Source: Streptomyces bicolor
Lineage (GTDB): Bacteria > Actinomycetota > Actinomycetes > Streptomycetales > Streptomycetaceae
Assembly: GCF_000719285.1 (NCBI RefSeq)
Contig: NZ_JOFS01000002.1
Location: forward strand, 248,001 to 312,000
Reading direction: 5' to 3'
DNA: 64,000 nt
The notes beneath the pieces were generated by a model that did not search any database, was not told the origin of the DNA, and worked only from the letters and a program-made list of their open reading frames with translations. This document shows, piece by piece, positions 1 through 8,292 of the stretch (position 1 is the stretch's first letter; the number at the start of each line of letters is the position of its first letter). The position numbers and the translations under genes were made by a program.

Positions 1-354
1 CACGGCCTCGGTGACGTTGCCGACCTCGATCGCCTGGATGTCGTCGGTACCGGAGCCGGCCTGGAGGCGGGTGAGGACCTTGGGCCAGTAGACGTCGGTA
101 CGGGTGGTGACGTTCTCCTTGATGGTGATGTCGGGGTTGAGCTTCATGTACTCGTCGTAGAGGCCGGCCTGCTTGTAGCCGAAGGTGCCGAAGGTGCCGA
201 CGGTGAGGGTGGTCTTGCCACCGCCGCCGTTGCCACCGCCCTCGTTCGAGGGGTCGTCCGAGTCCTCGGCGCAGCCGGCGAGCAGCCCTGTCGTCAGCGC
301 GGCCGCGGCCGCGAGGGCCACCAGCCTGCGGGACCCGCGGGTACTCGTGCGCAT
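1..354 (-). CDS. cebE: Extracellular sugar-binding lipoprotein, cellobiose ABC transporter type (5' part)
   Basis: Substrate-binding lipoprotein of a carbohydrate ABC importer. Only the first 118 codons are here; the gene runs off the left edge. The start is an ATG preceded by AGGAGG at about 7 nt. The N-terminus has a basic stretch, a hydrophobic core and a lipobox ending LLAGCAEDS, so it should be lipid-anchored on the outer face of the membrane. A Gly/Asn linker follows, then the typical solute-binding start TTLTVGTFGTFGYK. A perfect CebR-type palindrome lies about 125 bp upstream and a divergent LacI-family gene follows, which is the ceb arrangement known for cello-oligosaccharide uptake. 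Sugar specificity is inferred from this context, not from ligand residues. Confidence 0.8.
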   Translation of the reverse strand, partial: MRTSTRGSRRLVALAAAAALTTGLLAGCAEDSDDPSNEGGGNGGGGKTTLTVGTFGTFGYKQAGLYDEYMKLNPDITIKENVTTRTDVYWPKVLTRLQAGSGTDDIQAIEVGNVTEAV

Positions 355-478
355 TGCGTCCTCCTGTTGCCTGACGTGCCGACCCCCCGGCCAACGGCAT
401 TGTTGGGCCCGTTGAAACCTCATATTGCATCGCTGCGGCTCGGGCGGGGAACGTGCGGGATGTGTATGTGTCAGGTAC

Positions 479-496
479 TGTGGGAGCGCTCCCACA
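479..496. promoter_or_regulatory. CebR-type operator palindrome
   Basis: Perfect 18-bp palindrome containing TGGGAGCGCTCCCA, the established CebR box that cellobiose releases. It lies between the sugar-binding gene (start at 354, reading left) and the LacI regulator (start at 734, reading right), so it can serve the transporter promoter and possibly autoregulate. Confidence 0.85.
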
Positions 497-591
497 AGTG
501 ATGTGTTGAAGGTTCGTCGGTCCGGCCGGGGGTGTCAAGGGCGTCGACGCGGAGAGATGCGTTCAGTTATCGGGCCGTTAACTGGAACCCG

Positions 592-657
592 GTCAGCCCG
601 TCCGGCGTGTGAGGACGAGGCGGTTCAGGCCGAAGCGGGGGTCTGGGGCGGCGGCCC
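592..657 (+). repeat. Dispersed Streptomyces short repeat, family A copy 1
   Basis: Contains the string CAGCCCGTCCGGCG, then GAGGACGAGGC and CAGGCCGAAGCGGGGGTC. The reverse complement of 5222-5296 carries the same string with a few changes. Such elements sit between genes in many Streptomyces genomes. This copy lies in the cebR leader, upstream of the chosen start. Confidence 0.7.
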
Positions 658-733
658 ACGGGGGCGATCAGTGCGGTGGGCGGGGCTGTTACATTCCAGG
701 CCAGGCAAGGAACACGGCGGGAGGGCGGAGCCC

Positions 734-1789
734 ATGGCAAGCCACGGAGCGCGGGGCCGCAGCGGTGGTCGGCCCACCCTCGAAGAGGTGGCGGCCCGCG
801 CGGGCGTCGGCCGCGGCACCGTCTCCCGGGTGATCAACGGTTCGCCCCGGGTCAGCGACGCGACCCGCGCGGCGGTGGAAGCGGCGGTGGCGGAGCTCGG
901 CTACGTCCCCAACACGGCCGCCCGGGCGCTGGCGGCCAACCGCACGGACGCGATCGCGCTGGTGGTCCCCGAGCCGGAGACACGCTTCTTCGCGGAGCCG
1001 TACTTCTCGGACATGCTCAAGGGTGTGGGCGCCGGGCTCGCGGACACGGAGATGCAGCTCCTGCTGATCTTCGCGGGCAGCGACCGGGAGCGGCGCAGGC
1101 TCGCCCAGTACCTGGCGGCGCACCGAGTGGACGGCGTACTGCTCGTCTCGGTCCACGCCGACGACCCCCTGCCGGACCTGCTGGCCCAGCTGGAGATCCC
1201 GGCGGTGATCAGCGGCCCGAGGTCGGCCGCGGAGACCCTGACCTCGGTGGACTCCGACAACTACGGCGGCGCCCGCTCGGCCGTGGAGCACCTGCTGTCC
1301 CGCGGCCGCACCCGCATCGCCCACATCACCGGCCGCCTCGACGTCTACGGCGCCCAGCGCCGCGTCGACGGCTACCGCGAAGCCCTGCGTGACGCGGGGC
1401 ACGAGGTGGACGAGCGGCTGATCGAGCCCGGCGACTTCACGGAGGAGGGCGGGGCCCGGGCGATGCGGAACCTGCTCGCACGCCGCCCCGACCTGGACGC
1501 GGTCTTCGCGGCGTCGGACGTGACGGCGGCGGGCGCCCGCCAGGCGCTGCGCGAGGAGGGCCGCCGTATCCCCGACGACGTGGCCCTCGTCGGCTACGAC
1601 GACTCGGCCATCGCCCGCCACCTGGACCCGCCCCTCACCAGCGTCCGCCAGCCCATCGAGGACATGGGCCGCCGGATGCTGGACCTCCTCCTCGCCGAGA
1701 TCGCGGATCGCCGGCCGGCGGTGTCGCGGGGGCTGGAGAGATCGCAGGTGGTGCTGCCGACGGAGTTGGTGACGAGGGCGTCGTCCTGA
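734..1789 (+). CDS. cebR: LacI-family repressor, CebR type
   Basis: Transcriptional repressor of 351 residues, the usual LacI length. An N-terminal helix-turn-helix (about residues 14-60, TLEEVAARAGVGRGTVSRV) is followed by the hinge NTAARALAANRT and a periplasmic-binding-like sugar domain ending in the conserved segment VALVGYDDSAIARHLDPPLT. The chosen ATG is the first with a purine-rich ribosome site (GGAG within 10 nt) and gives the normal start just before the HTH; the reading frame is open further upstream but lacks a good start. It is divergent from the sugar-binding gene with a CebR palindrome between. The family represses cellulose/cellobiose use and, in plant pathogens, thaxtomin genes. 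The assignment to CebR rests on operator and context. Confidence 0.82.
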   Translation: MASHGARGRSGGRPTLEEVAARAGVGRGTVSRVINGSPRVSDATRAAVEAAVAELGYVPNTAARALAANRTDAIALVVPEPETRFFAEPYFSDMLKGVGAGLADTEMQLLLIFAGSDRERRRLAQYLAAHRVDGVLLVSVHADDPLPDLLAQLEIPAVISGPRSAAETLTSVDSDNYGGARSAVEHLLSRGRTRIAHITGRLDVYGAQRRVDGYREALRDAGHEVDERLIEPGDFTEEGGARAMRNLLARRPDLDAVFAASDVTAAGARQALREEGRRIPDDVALVGYDDSAIARHLDPPLTSVRQPIEDMGRRMLDLLLAEIADRRPAVSRGLERSQVVLPTELVTRASS

Positions 1790-1859
1790 GGGCGGGCCGA
1801 TGGTCGGCGACACATGCCAGGTGTCGACGTCACCGTCATGAAGGTGGTCGCCCCGATTC

Positions 1860-2660
1860 TCAGGCGAGGCCCCCGAGGAACTCCGAGAGCGCCGCGTGCA
1901 GGATTCCGGGCTGTTCCAGGTGCAGGTCGTGGCCGGTGCCGGGGATGCTCATGGCGTGGGTGTCGGGGCGCAGCCGGAGCATCTCGTCGGCTTCCGGCCC
2001 GGAGATGATGCCGGACTGGGCCAGCACGACCAGGGTGGGGCACGCGATCCGCCCCCACTCACGGTGGAAGGAACGCCGGGCGTTCTCCGCCAGTGAGCGG
2101 ACCATCACGTCCCGGTCGAAGCGAGGCCACCATCCGTCCGCGCGTTCCTCCAGCCCGGCCGCCCAGCCCGCGCCGACCGTTCCGCCGCCGAGGAACGCGG
2201 CCGCCGCCTCGCGTGAGGGGAACGGCGTCGGCCATGAGTCGAGCCATGCGCCGATGTCCGCCGGTGCGTCGGGATTCGGGCCGCCGGGGCCGGCCTCGAC
2301 GAGCACGAGGGCGTGGACCAGGGCGGGATGGGCGGCGGCGGTGAGCATGGCGGTGTGCCCGCCCAGTGACTGGCCGACGAGGACCGGCCGCCGCAGCGCC
2401 AGCCGTTCGGCCAGGGCGACGACATCGGCGACGTACGCGGCCCGGGAGACGTCCCCCGGACGGCGCTCACTGGAGCCGTGCCCACGCTGGTCGACCGCCA
2501 CGACCCGGTACCGGGAGCTCAAGTCCCGTGCGAGCGCGTCCCATTCACCCGCGTGACCGGCCAGACCGTGCAGCAGCACGACGGGTCGCCCCGGCCCGCC
2601 CCAATCCCGGCAGACAAGCCGCACACCGTCTCGCACGACCAGGTGCTCGGACCACGTCAC
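1860..2660 (-). CDS. Alpha/beta-fold hydrolase
   Basis: Cytoplasmic alpha/beta hydrolase of 266 residues. It shows the oxyanion motif VVLLHGLAGHAGEW, the nucleophile elbow GQSLGG (Ser nucleophile) and a late GTGHDLHLEQP with the catalytic His. The GTG start at 2660 has GGGGAGGA about 7 nt upstream; in-frame upstream codons lack this. Substrate is unknown; relatives are annotated as esterases, haloperoxidase-like or lactone hydrolases. It stands alone, divergent from the sulfotransferase with about 140 bp between starts. Confidence 0.78.
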   Translation of the reverse strand: MTWSEHLVVRDGVRLVCRDWGGPGRPVVLLHGLAGHAGEWDALARDLSSRYRVVAVDQRGHGSSERRPGDVSRAAYVADVVALAERLALRRPVLVGQSLGGHTAMLTAAAHPALVHALVLVEAGPGGPNPDAPADIGAWLDSWPTPFPSREAAAAFLGGGTVGAGWAAGLEERADGWWPRFDRDVMVRSLAENARRSFHREWGRIACPTLVVLAQSGIISGPEADEMLRLRPDTHAMSIPGTGHDLHLEQPGILHAALSEFLGGLA

Positions 2661-2797
2661 GTCGTTCCTCCCCAGGGATCGGCAGATGTCGATCATGCCG
2701 CACCGGATCACCCGGATCACCGTCGTTCGCCCGCCCGGCGCGACGGGTACGCAGCCTGATGGACCGGGCAGAGCCGTACAGCACATGGAGGATGACC

Positions 2798-3832
2798 ATG
2801 CGTTCCTTGACCTTCGTCTTCGGTACGGGACGCAGCGGCTCGACCGCGCTGTCACGCATCCTCAACGCCCACCCGGACGTACTGAGCCTCAACGAGTACA
2901 TGGCCTCCGTGGGCGACGCCGCCTTCCCCGAAGGGACGCTGTCCGGTGCGCAGTTCTGGCAGGCGCTCTTCCGGCCCGCCCCGCACTTCGAGCGGATGAT
3001 CCGCAGCGGGCTCCCGCTGCCCGAGTTCCTCTACACCCGCCGCCCCGGCAGATACTCGGCGCGGACCACCGGAATCCCCGCGCTGTCCCTGATGGTGCTG
3101 CCCCACCTCACCGACGACCCGGACGGGCTACTCGACGAACTCGGCGCGGACGTGGTCCGGTGGCCCGAGCGCATCGCCGCCGAGCACCACCGGGCACTGT
3201 TCGGCCTCCTGTGCGGGCGGTTCGGACGGACCGCCGTCGTGGAGCGGTCCGGTTACTCGACCGGCTGGGCACCGGGGCTCCGGGACGCCTTCCCGGACGC
3301 CAGGTTCGTGCACATGTTCAGGGACGGGCCGGACTGCGCCCTGTCCATGAGCCGGCACCCCGGATACCGGACGATCCTGTTGCTGCGCGAGATCAAGGAA
3401 CGAGCCGGCATCGACAGCTTCTCGGAACTGACCCCCGAGCACGTGCGCGAGCTGCCCGCCCACCTGTCCCCGCTGCTCGCCGACCGTTTCGACCCCGCTC
3501 TCGTACGCGACCGGGACCTGCCGCTGCGCAGGTTCGGCGCCCTGTGGTCCGAACTGGTCACCGACGGCACGGAGTTCCTCGCCCGACTCCCCGCCGACCG
3601 GGGCACCACCCTCGCCTACGAGGACCTCCTCGACAAGCCGGCCGGCGAACTGACCCGCCTGGCCGAGTTCATCGGCGTCGACCCCGAGCCGCGGTGGCTG
3701 CGCACCGCGTCCGCCCTGCTCGACCACACCCGACGCGGCTCGGCCCGGAGCCTGCCGGCCGGCGAACTCGCCGAACTGACGGAGAGTTGCGCCGCGGGTA
3801 TGCGCGTGCTGCGGGAGCGGCCGATCCGGTGA
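2798..3832 (+). CDS. Sulfotransferase family protein
   Basis: Protein of 344 residues that begins directly with the PAPS 5'-phosphosulfate loop VFGTGRSGST, a hallmark of sulfotransferases. A later FVHMFRDGPDCALSMSRHP resembles the 3'-phosphate-binding segment (R...S). It should transfer sulfate from PAPS to an unknown acceptor. ATG at 2798 is preferred to ATG at 2792, because GGAGG at 2787-2791 gives a 6-nt spacing to 2798 but only 0-1 nt to the other. No neighbour suggests the acceptor. Confidence 0.72.
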   Translation: MRSLTFVFGTGRSGSTALSRILNAHPDVLSLNEYMASVGDAAFPEGTLSGAQFWQALFRPAPHFERMIRSGLPLPEFLYTRRPGRYSARTTGIPALSLMVLPHLTDDPDGLLDELGADVVRWPERIAAEHHRALFGLLCGRFGRTAVVERSGYSTGWAPGLRDAFPDARFVHMFRDGPDCALSMSRHPGYRTILLLREIKERAGIDSFSELTPEHVRELPAHLSPLLADRFDPALVRDRDLPLRRFGALWSELVTDGTEFLARLPADRGTTLAYEDLLDKPAGELTRLAEFIGVDPEPRWLRTASALLDHTRRGSARSLPAGELAELTESCAAGMRVLRERPIR

Positions 3833-3891
3833 CCGCTGCCGGACCGCCGCCCGGGTCCGCACTCGCCCTGCCGTGGATCGTGCCGGACGCT

Positions 3892-4291
3892 TCAGGGCCC
3901 CGGCACGAGCCGCCACCGCGTCTCACCGTCCTGCTCCTCCTCGGTGGCGGTCAGCCCGGCCGCCGCGGCGACCGCCGCCGAGGCCAGGTGGCCGGGGTGG
4001 ATGTGCGCGACGACCGTACGCACCGACCGCCGCCCCAGCCAGGCGACCAGCCCCCCCGCCGCCTCGGACGCCAACCCGCGCCCCTGCCACGGCGTACCGA
4101 CCACCCAGGCGATCTCGGCGCTGTGGTCCTCGGTGACCGTGGCCTGGACCGTGCCCACGAGACACGACTCGCCCCGTTCCGATCCGCGCAGCCGCAGCAC
4201 CCAGTTGCACCAGGAGACGGCCGGGTCGGGGCAGGATGAGGTCGAGGCGGGCGGTGGGGATGGGCTCGGCGGCGACGCGGGGCTGGGACAT
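3892..4291 (-). pseudogene. GNAT acetyltransferase, internally deleted and frameshifted
   Basis: A normal-looking start (MSQPRVAAEPIPTARLDL, from ATG at 4291) reads into a frame that loses GNAT character. A second frame, entering near 4230, carries the remaining domain: DPAVSWCNWVLRLRG, a core strand TVQATVTEDHSAEIAWVVG, and the acetyl-CoA loop QGRGLASEA. Related RimJ/RimL-type proteins have about 50 more residues between these parts. The simplest reading is a deletion of roughly 150 bp that also shifted frame. A shorter protein from an internal start at 4200 could still be made but would lack the N-terminal half. Confidence 0.7.
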
Positions 4292-4330
4292 CGCCCGCAG
4301 CCTACGGCCTACCTACCCCCGGAAACGGAC

Positions 4331-4366
4331 TCAGCCGGTGGCTTCTGTTCCGAAGCCACCGGCTGA
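4331..4366 (-). terminator. Stem-loop terminator after tRNA-His
   Basis: Perfect 15-bp stem (TCAGCCGGTGGCTTC with its complement) around a 6-nt loop, just downstream of the tRNA gene on the minus strand and between it and the broken acetyltransferase. No long U run follows, as is usual in Streptomyces. Confidence 0.75.
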
Positions 4367-4374
4367 CCAGTGAG

Positions 4375-4448
4375 GGTGAGTGACGGGACTCGAACCCGCG
4401 GCATCCTGGACCACAACCAGGTGCTCTACCAGCTGAGCTACACCCACC
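4375..4448 (-). tRNA. tRNA-His (GTG anticodon)
   Basis: Reading the minus strand gives a full cloverleaf: acceptor GTGGGTG pairing with CACTCAC, D-arm AGCTCAGCTGGTAGAGC, anticodon loop with GTG flanked by T and G, and T-arm GGGTTCGAGTCCC. The base before the acceptor stem is G and position 73 is C, which is the G-1:C73 pair specific to tRNA-His. CCA is not encoded. Confidence 0.96.
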
Positions 4449-4563
4449 ATGCCCGGCGATCGACTTTGTGGAGTCCCCGACCGGCCGAGAAAAAGTGTAC
4501 AGGGTCCGAAGGGGTGCTCGCGCACAGCTTTTGCGGCGCCCCTGGGTGACCCCCCTCACCCGC

Positions 4564-5166
4564 CTACTGAGCAGGCAGAACGTGCTTGGCGGCGATCGCC
4601 TTCGCGGTGTCCGAGTCCGGGCCCGGCTGGGGTACGAAGACGGCCTCGCGGTAGTAACGGAGTTCGGCGATGGACTCGCGGATGTCGGCGAGGGCGCGGT
4701 GGTTGCCGTTCTTCTCGGGGCTGTTGAAGTAGGCGCGCGGGTACCAGCGCCGGGCCAGCTCCTTGATCGACGAGACGTCGACGATGCGGTAGTGGAGGTA
4801 GTCCTCCAGCGTCGGCATGTCGCGCAGCAGGAAGCCGCGGTCGGTGCCGACGGAGTTGCCGCACAGCGGGGCCTTGCCGGGTTCCTTCACGTGTTCGCGT
4901 ACATATGCGAGGACCTGCTTCTCGGCGTCCGCCAGCGTCGTGCCGCCGGCGAGCTCGTCGAGCAGTCCGGACGCGGTGTGCATCTGACGCACCACCTCCG
5001 GCATCGTCTCCAGCGCCGCGTCCGGCGGGCGGATGACGATGTCCACACCGTCGCCGAGGACGTTCAGCTCGGAGTCGGTGACGAGGGCGGCAACCTCGAT
5101 GAGCGCGTCGTCGGACAGCGAGAGGCCGGTCATCTCGCAGTCGATCCACACCATGCGATCGTTCAT
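4564..5166 (-). CDS. orn: Oligoribonuclease
   Basis: 3'-to-5' exoribonuclease of the DEDDh family that degrades 2-5-nt RNA to mononucleotides and also cleaves pGpG, closing c-di-GMP turnover. Length 200 residues, standard for Orn. Motifs: [11 protein letters not shown] (Exo I, Asp/Glu), [13 protein letters not shown] (Exo II) and the C-terminal [11 protein letters not shown] (Exo III with His and Asp). The gene sits next to adpA, as in S. coelicolor where ornA is an AdpA-regulated neighbour needed for normal aerial growth. Confidence 0.95.
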   Translation of the reverse strand: MNDRMVWIDCEMTGLSLSDDALIEVAALVTDSELNVLGDGVDIVIRPPDAALETMPEVVRQMHTASGLLDELAGGTTLADAEKQVLAYVREHVKEPGKAPLCGNSVGTDRGFLLRDMPTLEDYLHYRIVDVSSIKELARRWYPRAYFNSPEKNGNHRALADIRESIAELRYYREAVFVPQPGPDSDTAKAIAAKHVLPAQ

Positions 5167-5221
5167 GCGAACACCCTACGGCTGACGTCCGTCTTTGGGA
5201 TGCCCGGTGTCGCAGGCGGCG

Positions 5222-5311
5222 TACCAGGGGCTGCCGCCCCTCGGACCCCCGCTTCGGCCTGGACGGCCTCGTCCTCAAACGCCGGACGGGCTGAAACGCG
5301 CCCGTCCGGCG
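5222..5311 (-). repeat. Dispersed Streptomyces short repeat, family A copy 2, with terminator hairpin
   Basis: Inverted relative to the copy at 592-657 and clearly similar over about 65 bp. Its end forms a perfect 11-bp stem (CGCCGGACGGG at 5280-5290 with its complement at 5301-5311, 10-nt loop) placed just after the adpA stop codon, so it probably works as the adpA terminator. Confidence 0.75.
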
Positions 5312-5324
5312 TCACAAGGTCACG

Positions 5325-6563
5325 TCACGACCCGCTGCGCTGGCCCGGCAGGCTGGCCCGGCTGGTCGCGTAGGCCTCGCGGCCGTTCTCCGACGCCACC
5401 GACAGGGGCGCGGAGGTGCCCAGTGGTGCCGGGGTGCGGCGGGTCTGGAGCGGGACCGGGCCGCCCTCGGGGTACGGGGCGGGCGGTGGGCCCGGTGGCG
5501 GGGGTGGGCCGACCGTGGGCTCCGGGTCCGCCGGGCGGTCGGCCTGGGGGCGCCGGGCCCGGTACGCCGCCCGGTACGCGGCCGGCGACGACCCGAGCTG
5601 GCGGCGGAAGTGCCCGCGCAGCGCCACCGGTGAGCGGAAGCCGCAGCGGCCCGCGACCTCGTCCACCGAGTAGTCCGACGTCTCCAGCAGCCGCTGAGCC
5701 TGCAGGACCCGCTGAGTGATCAGCCACTGCAGCGGGGCGCTGCCGGTCAGCGAGCGGAAGCGGCGGTCGAAGGTGCGGCGCGACATGTACGCCCGCGCCG
5801 CCAGCGTCTCGACGTCGAACTGCTCGTGGAGGTGCTCCAGCGCCCAGGCGACGACCTCGGCGAGCGGGTCGGCGCCGATCTCCTCCGGTAAAGACCGATC
5901 GAGGTAGCGCTCCTGACCGCCGGATCGGCGCGGGGGGACCACCAGACGGCGGGCCAGAGCCCCGGCCGCCTCGTTGCCGTGGTCCGTCCGCACGATGTGG
6001 AGACAGAGATCGATTCCGGCCGCCGTGCCCGCCGACGTCAGGACGTCCCCGTCGTCCACGAAGAGCTCTCGCGGATCCACGTGCACCGACGGGTAGCGCT
6101 TGGCCAGCGTCGGTGCGTACATCCAGTGCGTCGTCGCGGGGCGGCCGTCCAGCAGGCCCGCCGCGGCGAGGACGAAGGCGCCGGTGCACAGCCCGACTAT
6201 GCGGGCGCCTTCCTCGTGTGCCCGGCGCAGTGCGTCGAGCGCGTCCTCGGGCGGCGGCGAGGTGATCGAGCGCCAGGCCGGTACGACGACCGTGCCCGCC
6301 CTCGAGATCGCCTCCAGGCCATGTGGTGCGGAGAGTTCCAGGCCCCCTGTGGTCCGCAGCGGGCCGTCCTCGCCGGCACACACCAGAAGGCGGTAGCGCG
6401 GCACGCCGGCGTCCTGGCGGTCAATCCCGAACACCGACAGCGGTATGGAACTCTCGAAGATGGGGCCGCCGCTGAACAGCAGCACCGCGACGATCTCCTT
6501 GCGGCGTCGCCCGGACAGCTTCCGGGCCGCAGCTTCCGGCGCGGCAGTGGAGTCGTGGCTCAT
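5325..6563 (-). CDS. adpA: AdpA (BldH), AraC-family developmental master regulator
   Basis: Pleiotropic activator of morphological differentiation and secondary metabolism; 412 residues. An N-terminal DJ-1/GATase1-like dimerisation domain (about residues 25-195, including IVGLCTGAFVLAAAGLLDGR) precedes an AraC/XylS double helix-turn-helix (about 235-330: AARAYMSRRTFDRRFRSLTG, then SVDEVAGRCGFRSPVALRGHF). A Pro-rich tail follows. The codon at 5891-5889 is TTA, lying between the two domains, so translation should need the bldA leucyl-tRNA as in other adpA genes. A perfect AdpA-box match upstream suggests autoregulation. The neighbour orn fits the conserved adpA-orn order. Confidence 0.95.
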   Translation of the reverse strand: MSHDSTAAPEAAARKLSGRRRKEIVAVLLFSGGPIFESSIPLSVFGIDRQDAGVPRYRLLVCAGEDGPLRTTGGLELSAPHGLEAISRAGTVVVPAWRSITSPPPEDALDALRRAHEEGARIVGLCTGAFVLAAAGLLDGRPATTHWMYAPTLAKRYPSVHVDPRELFVDDGDVLTSAGTAAGIDLCLHIVRTDHGNEAAGALARRLVVPPRRSGGQERYLDRSLPEEIGADPLAEVVAWALEHLHEQFDVETLAARAYMSRRTFDRRFRSLTGSAPLQWLITQRVLQAQRLLETSDYSVDEVAGRCGFRSPVALRGHFRRQLGSSPAAYRAAYRARRPQADRPADPEPTVGPPPPPGPPPAPYPEGGPVPLQTRRTPAPLGTSAPLSVASENGREAYATSRASLPGQRSGS

Positions 6564-6940
6564 CCTGCTAAGCCCCCCTCGGTGGTCGCGGCTCCTCGGT
6601 TGTGTCGCTCCTGCACGTTTCCCCTCGGTCCTGCACGAGTCCCCCGCCGTAGACAGTCAAGATCGAATCTACTGTGTCGCGTCGCGCCGCAGTGGCCGGT
6701 TCGGCACTCGGCACATTGTCGACTTGGCAACTTGGCGTGAAGCATTCGATCACGAAGCGTTGCACTCACGGGCCGTGCAGGGAAGTGCGCCTTGTCGCAG
6801 TGGCTAATCCACGTAGGGTGCGCAGGGCCCTTGAGGCCCTTTCCGTGCAGGTGGAACGGGGGTTGGGGGGTGTTCTGGGCGGGGGATGCTTGCACGCCAG
6901 AAGTTGGCTGAAAACCAACGTGCCCGTGCGCGGAAACCGG
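6564..6940. promoter_or_regulatory. adpA upstream region with AdpA-box matches
   Basis: About 380 bp without a convincing gene. At 6693-6702 the plus strand reads TGGCCGGTTC, a perfect fit to the AdpA consensus TGGCSNGWWY, about 130 bp before the adpA start. At 6733-6742 TGGCGTGAAG fits 9 of 10 positions. Long leader regions with AdpA sites are known for adpA in S. griseus and S. coelicolor. Promoter positions cannot be fixed from sequence alone. Confidence 0.6.
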
Positions 6941-7276
6941 TCAGCCGACCGGTGTATTTCCCCCACTGTGACGTCCGCCTCTATGGGCACCGGTTCCGGT
7001 CCTGTGGTGGCGGCCGCGACGCGACGGCGACGGGCCGGTGCGTTCCTCGTCCTTCATGCGTGCCGCGTCGTCCCGCATGCGCGCCGCGCCGCGTTCCGAT
7101 TCGCGCAGCAGTACGCGGCAGACCGCGGTCACGGCCGCGAGGCCCAGGGCGGTGCCGGTGGCGCCGGCCAGGGAGGTGCCGTACCAGAGGAGGACCACCG
7201 GGACCAGGGCACAGCTGAACACCGCCCACCGGACGAGGGTGGCGGTGTCCTCGGAGGGGATGCGGGGTCCGGGCAT
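6941..7276 (-). CDS. Small membrane protein of unknown function
   Basis: About 111 residues starting MPGPRIPSEDTATLVRW. Two hydrophobic segments follow (AVFSCALVPVVLLWYGTSL and the nearby ALGLAAVTAVCRVLL), then a long charged tail rich in Arg, Glu, Gly and His with no clear fold. The ATG at 7276 is chosen because AGGGAG lies about 10 nt upstream; an ATG at 7300 lacks a ribosome site. The first segment resembles short actinobacterial membrane proteins found beside adpA, but I do not recognise a function. Confidence 0.6.
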   Translation of the reverse strand: MPGPRIPSEDTATLVRWAVFSCALVPVVLLWYGTSLAGATGTALGLAAVTAVCRVLLRESERGAARMRDDAARMKDEERTGPSPSRRGRHHRTGTGAHRGGRHSGGNTPVG

Positions 7277-7614
7277 GGGTGCGTGCTCCCTGTGCTCCAT
7301 GGGGGCGGATCACGGTGATCAACGCCGGTTCGGGCGGCGGGTCACTGGTCCGGGGCGTCCCGCGCAAGTGAATCCTGTGCAAACCGCCTGTACACCGCAG
7401 CAACCATTGCGTTACGGGCTCCCCCTCGTGCATGCTCCCTGGAACCCGCACCGACCGTGAGCGGGGATCTGGGTTAAGGAGGCGTGCCGCCGTACCCTTG
7501 GGGTATGGGGTTGGGAAGACCATTCCCGGACACAGCTCCGCCGCACACTGCTGGATCCGTCAGCGAGCTTCGCTCGCGGGCCCACCCATAAAGGATCACT
7601 ACGCCGAGACAGCC
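7277..7614. other. Intergenic region before the universal stress gene
   Basis: About 340 bp between divergent genes. It contains AAGGAGG at 7476-7482 directly abutting a GTG-led short frame (spacing too short to trust), a small TACCC-GGGTA dyad, and a GCGAG-CTCGC hairpin near 7563. I see no firm gene; it probably holds the promoters of both neighbours. Confidence 0.4.
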
Positions 7615-8142
7615 ATGGCCGGTCACGAATTCTTCGAACCCGCGGACCGCAAGCGGCCGGTAGCCGACCCCACGGCGTCCGAGCCCCTGGCGGCGGAAGA
7701 GTCACGCCATTCCTGCGACCCCGCCTTCAAGCACGGCGTCGTCGTCGGCTTCGACGGCTCCACCTCCAGTGAGCGCGCCCTCGCGTATGCCATCGGCATG
7801 GCCCATCGCTCCGGGTCGGGCCTGATCATCGTGCACGTCGCCAACCGGCTGCCCACCACGGTGTGGGCAGGCTGCGAGCCGCCGGTCTTCGTGGACGTGC
7901 CGGACCACCGCACCGAGGTGCTCGGCCTCGAACTCGCCTGCGCCGACTATCTCGCCGAGGTGCCGTGGATCCTCGTCGAGCGCGGCGGCGACATCTGCCA
8001 CGAACTCGAAGAGGTCGGGCGGGAGTACGAGGCGGACGCGATCGTCGTCGGCTCGACGCACGGCATCGTCGGGCGGATCTTCGGCTCCGTCGCGGGGCGG
8101 CTCGCCAAGCGGGCCAAGCGTCCCGTCGTTGTCATTCCGTAA
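7615..8142 (+). CDS. Universal stress protein (UspA family)
   Basis: Single-domain Usp of about 175 residues. The family start GVVVGFDGSTSSERALAYA lies near residue 43, and the C-terminus has the ATP-binding signature GSTHGIVGRIFGSVA, so nucleotide binding is expected. It is cytoplasmic; the family acts in stress and dormancy. The upstream frame is open, but ATG at 7615 gives the most typical N-terminus; the ribosome site is weak (AAGGAT about 18 nt away), so the start is uncertain. Confidence 0.82.
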   Translation: MAGHEFFEPADRKRPVADPTASEPLAAEESRHSCDPAFKHGVVVGFDGSTSSERALAYAIGMAHRSGSGLIIVHVANRLPTTVWAGCEPPVFVDVPDHRTEVLGLELACADYLAEVPWILVERGGDICHELEEVGREYEADAIVVGSTHGIVGRIFGSVAGRLAKRAKRPVVVIP

Positions 8143-8292
8143 CTCGCCGTTGTCCCAGGTGAGATGAGCCGTTCGGGACGCCGGTCTCCTTCTTGCGATG
8201 CGTGAATTTACTCGCGCGTAGAGGTGTTTGTGCCTTTGTGAAGGGCATATATCGGTCACCGCACAACTGCACATGCATGAAGGGAGCCCGCC

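Noticed and set aside
1808..1826. 6-bp stem after cebR (CGACAC/GTGTCG)
   Set aside because: Too short to call a terminator with confidence.
7476..7590. Short frame after AAGGAGG upstream of the universal stress gene
   Set aside because: Ribosome site abuts the GTG; product is Pro-rich and unlikely.
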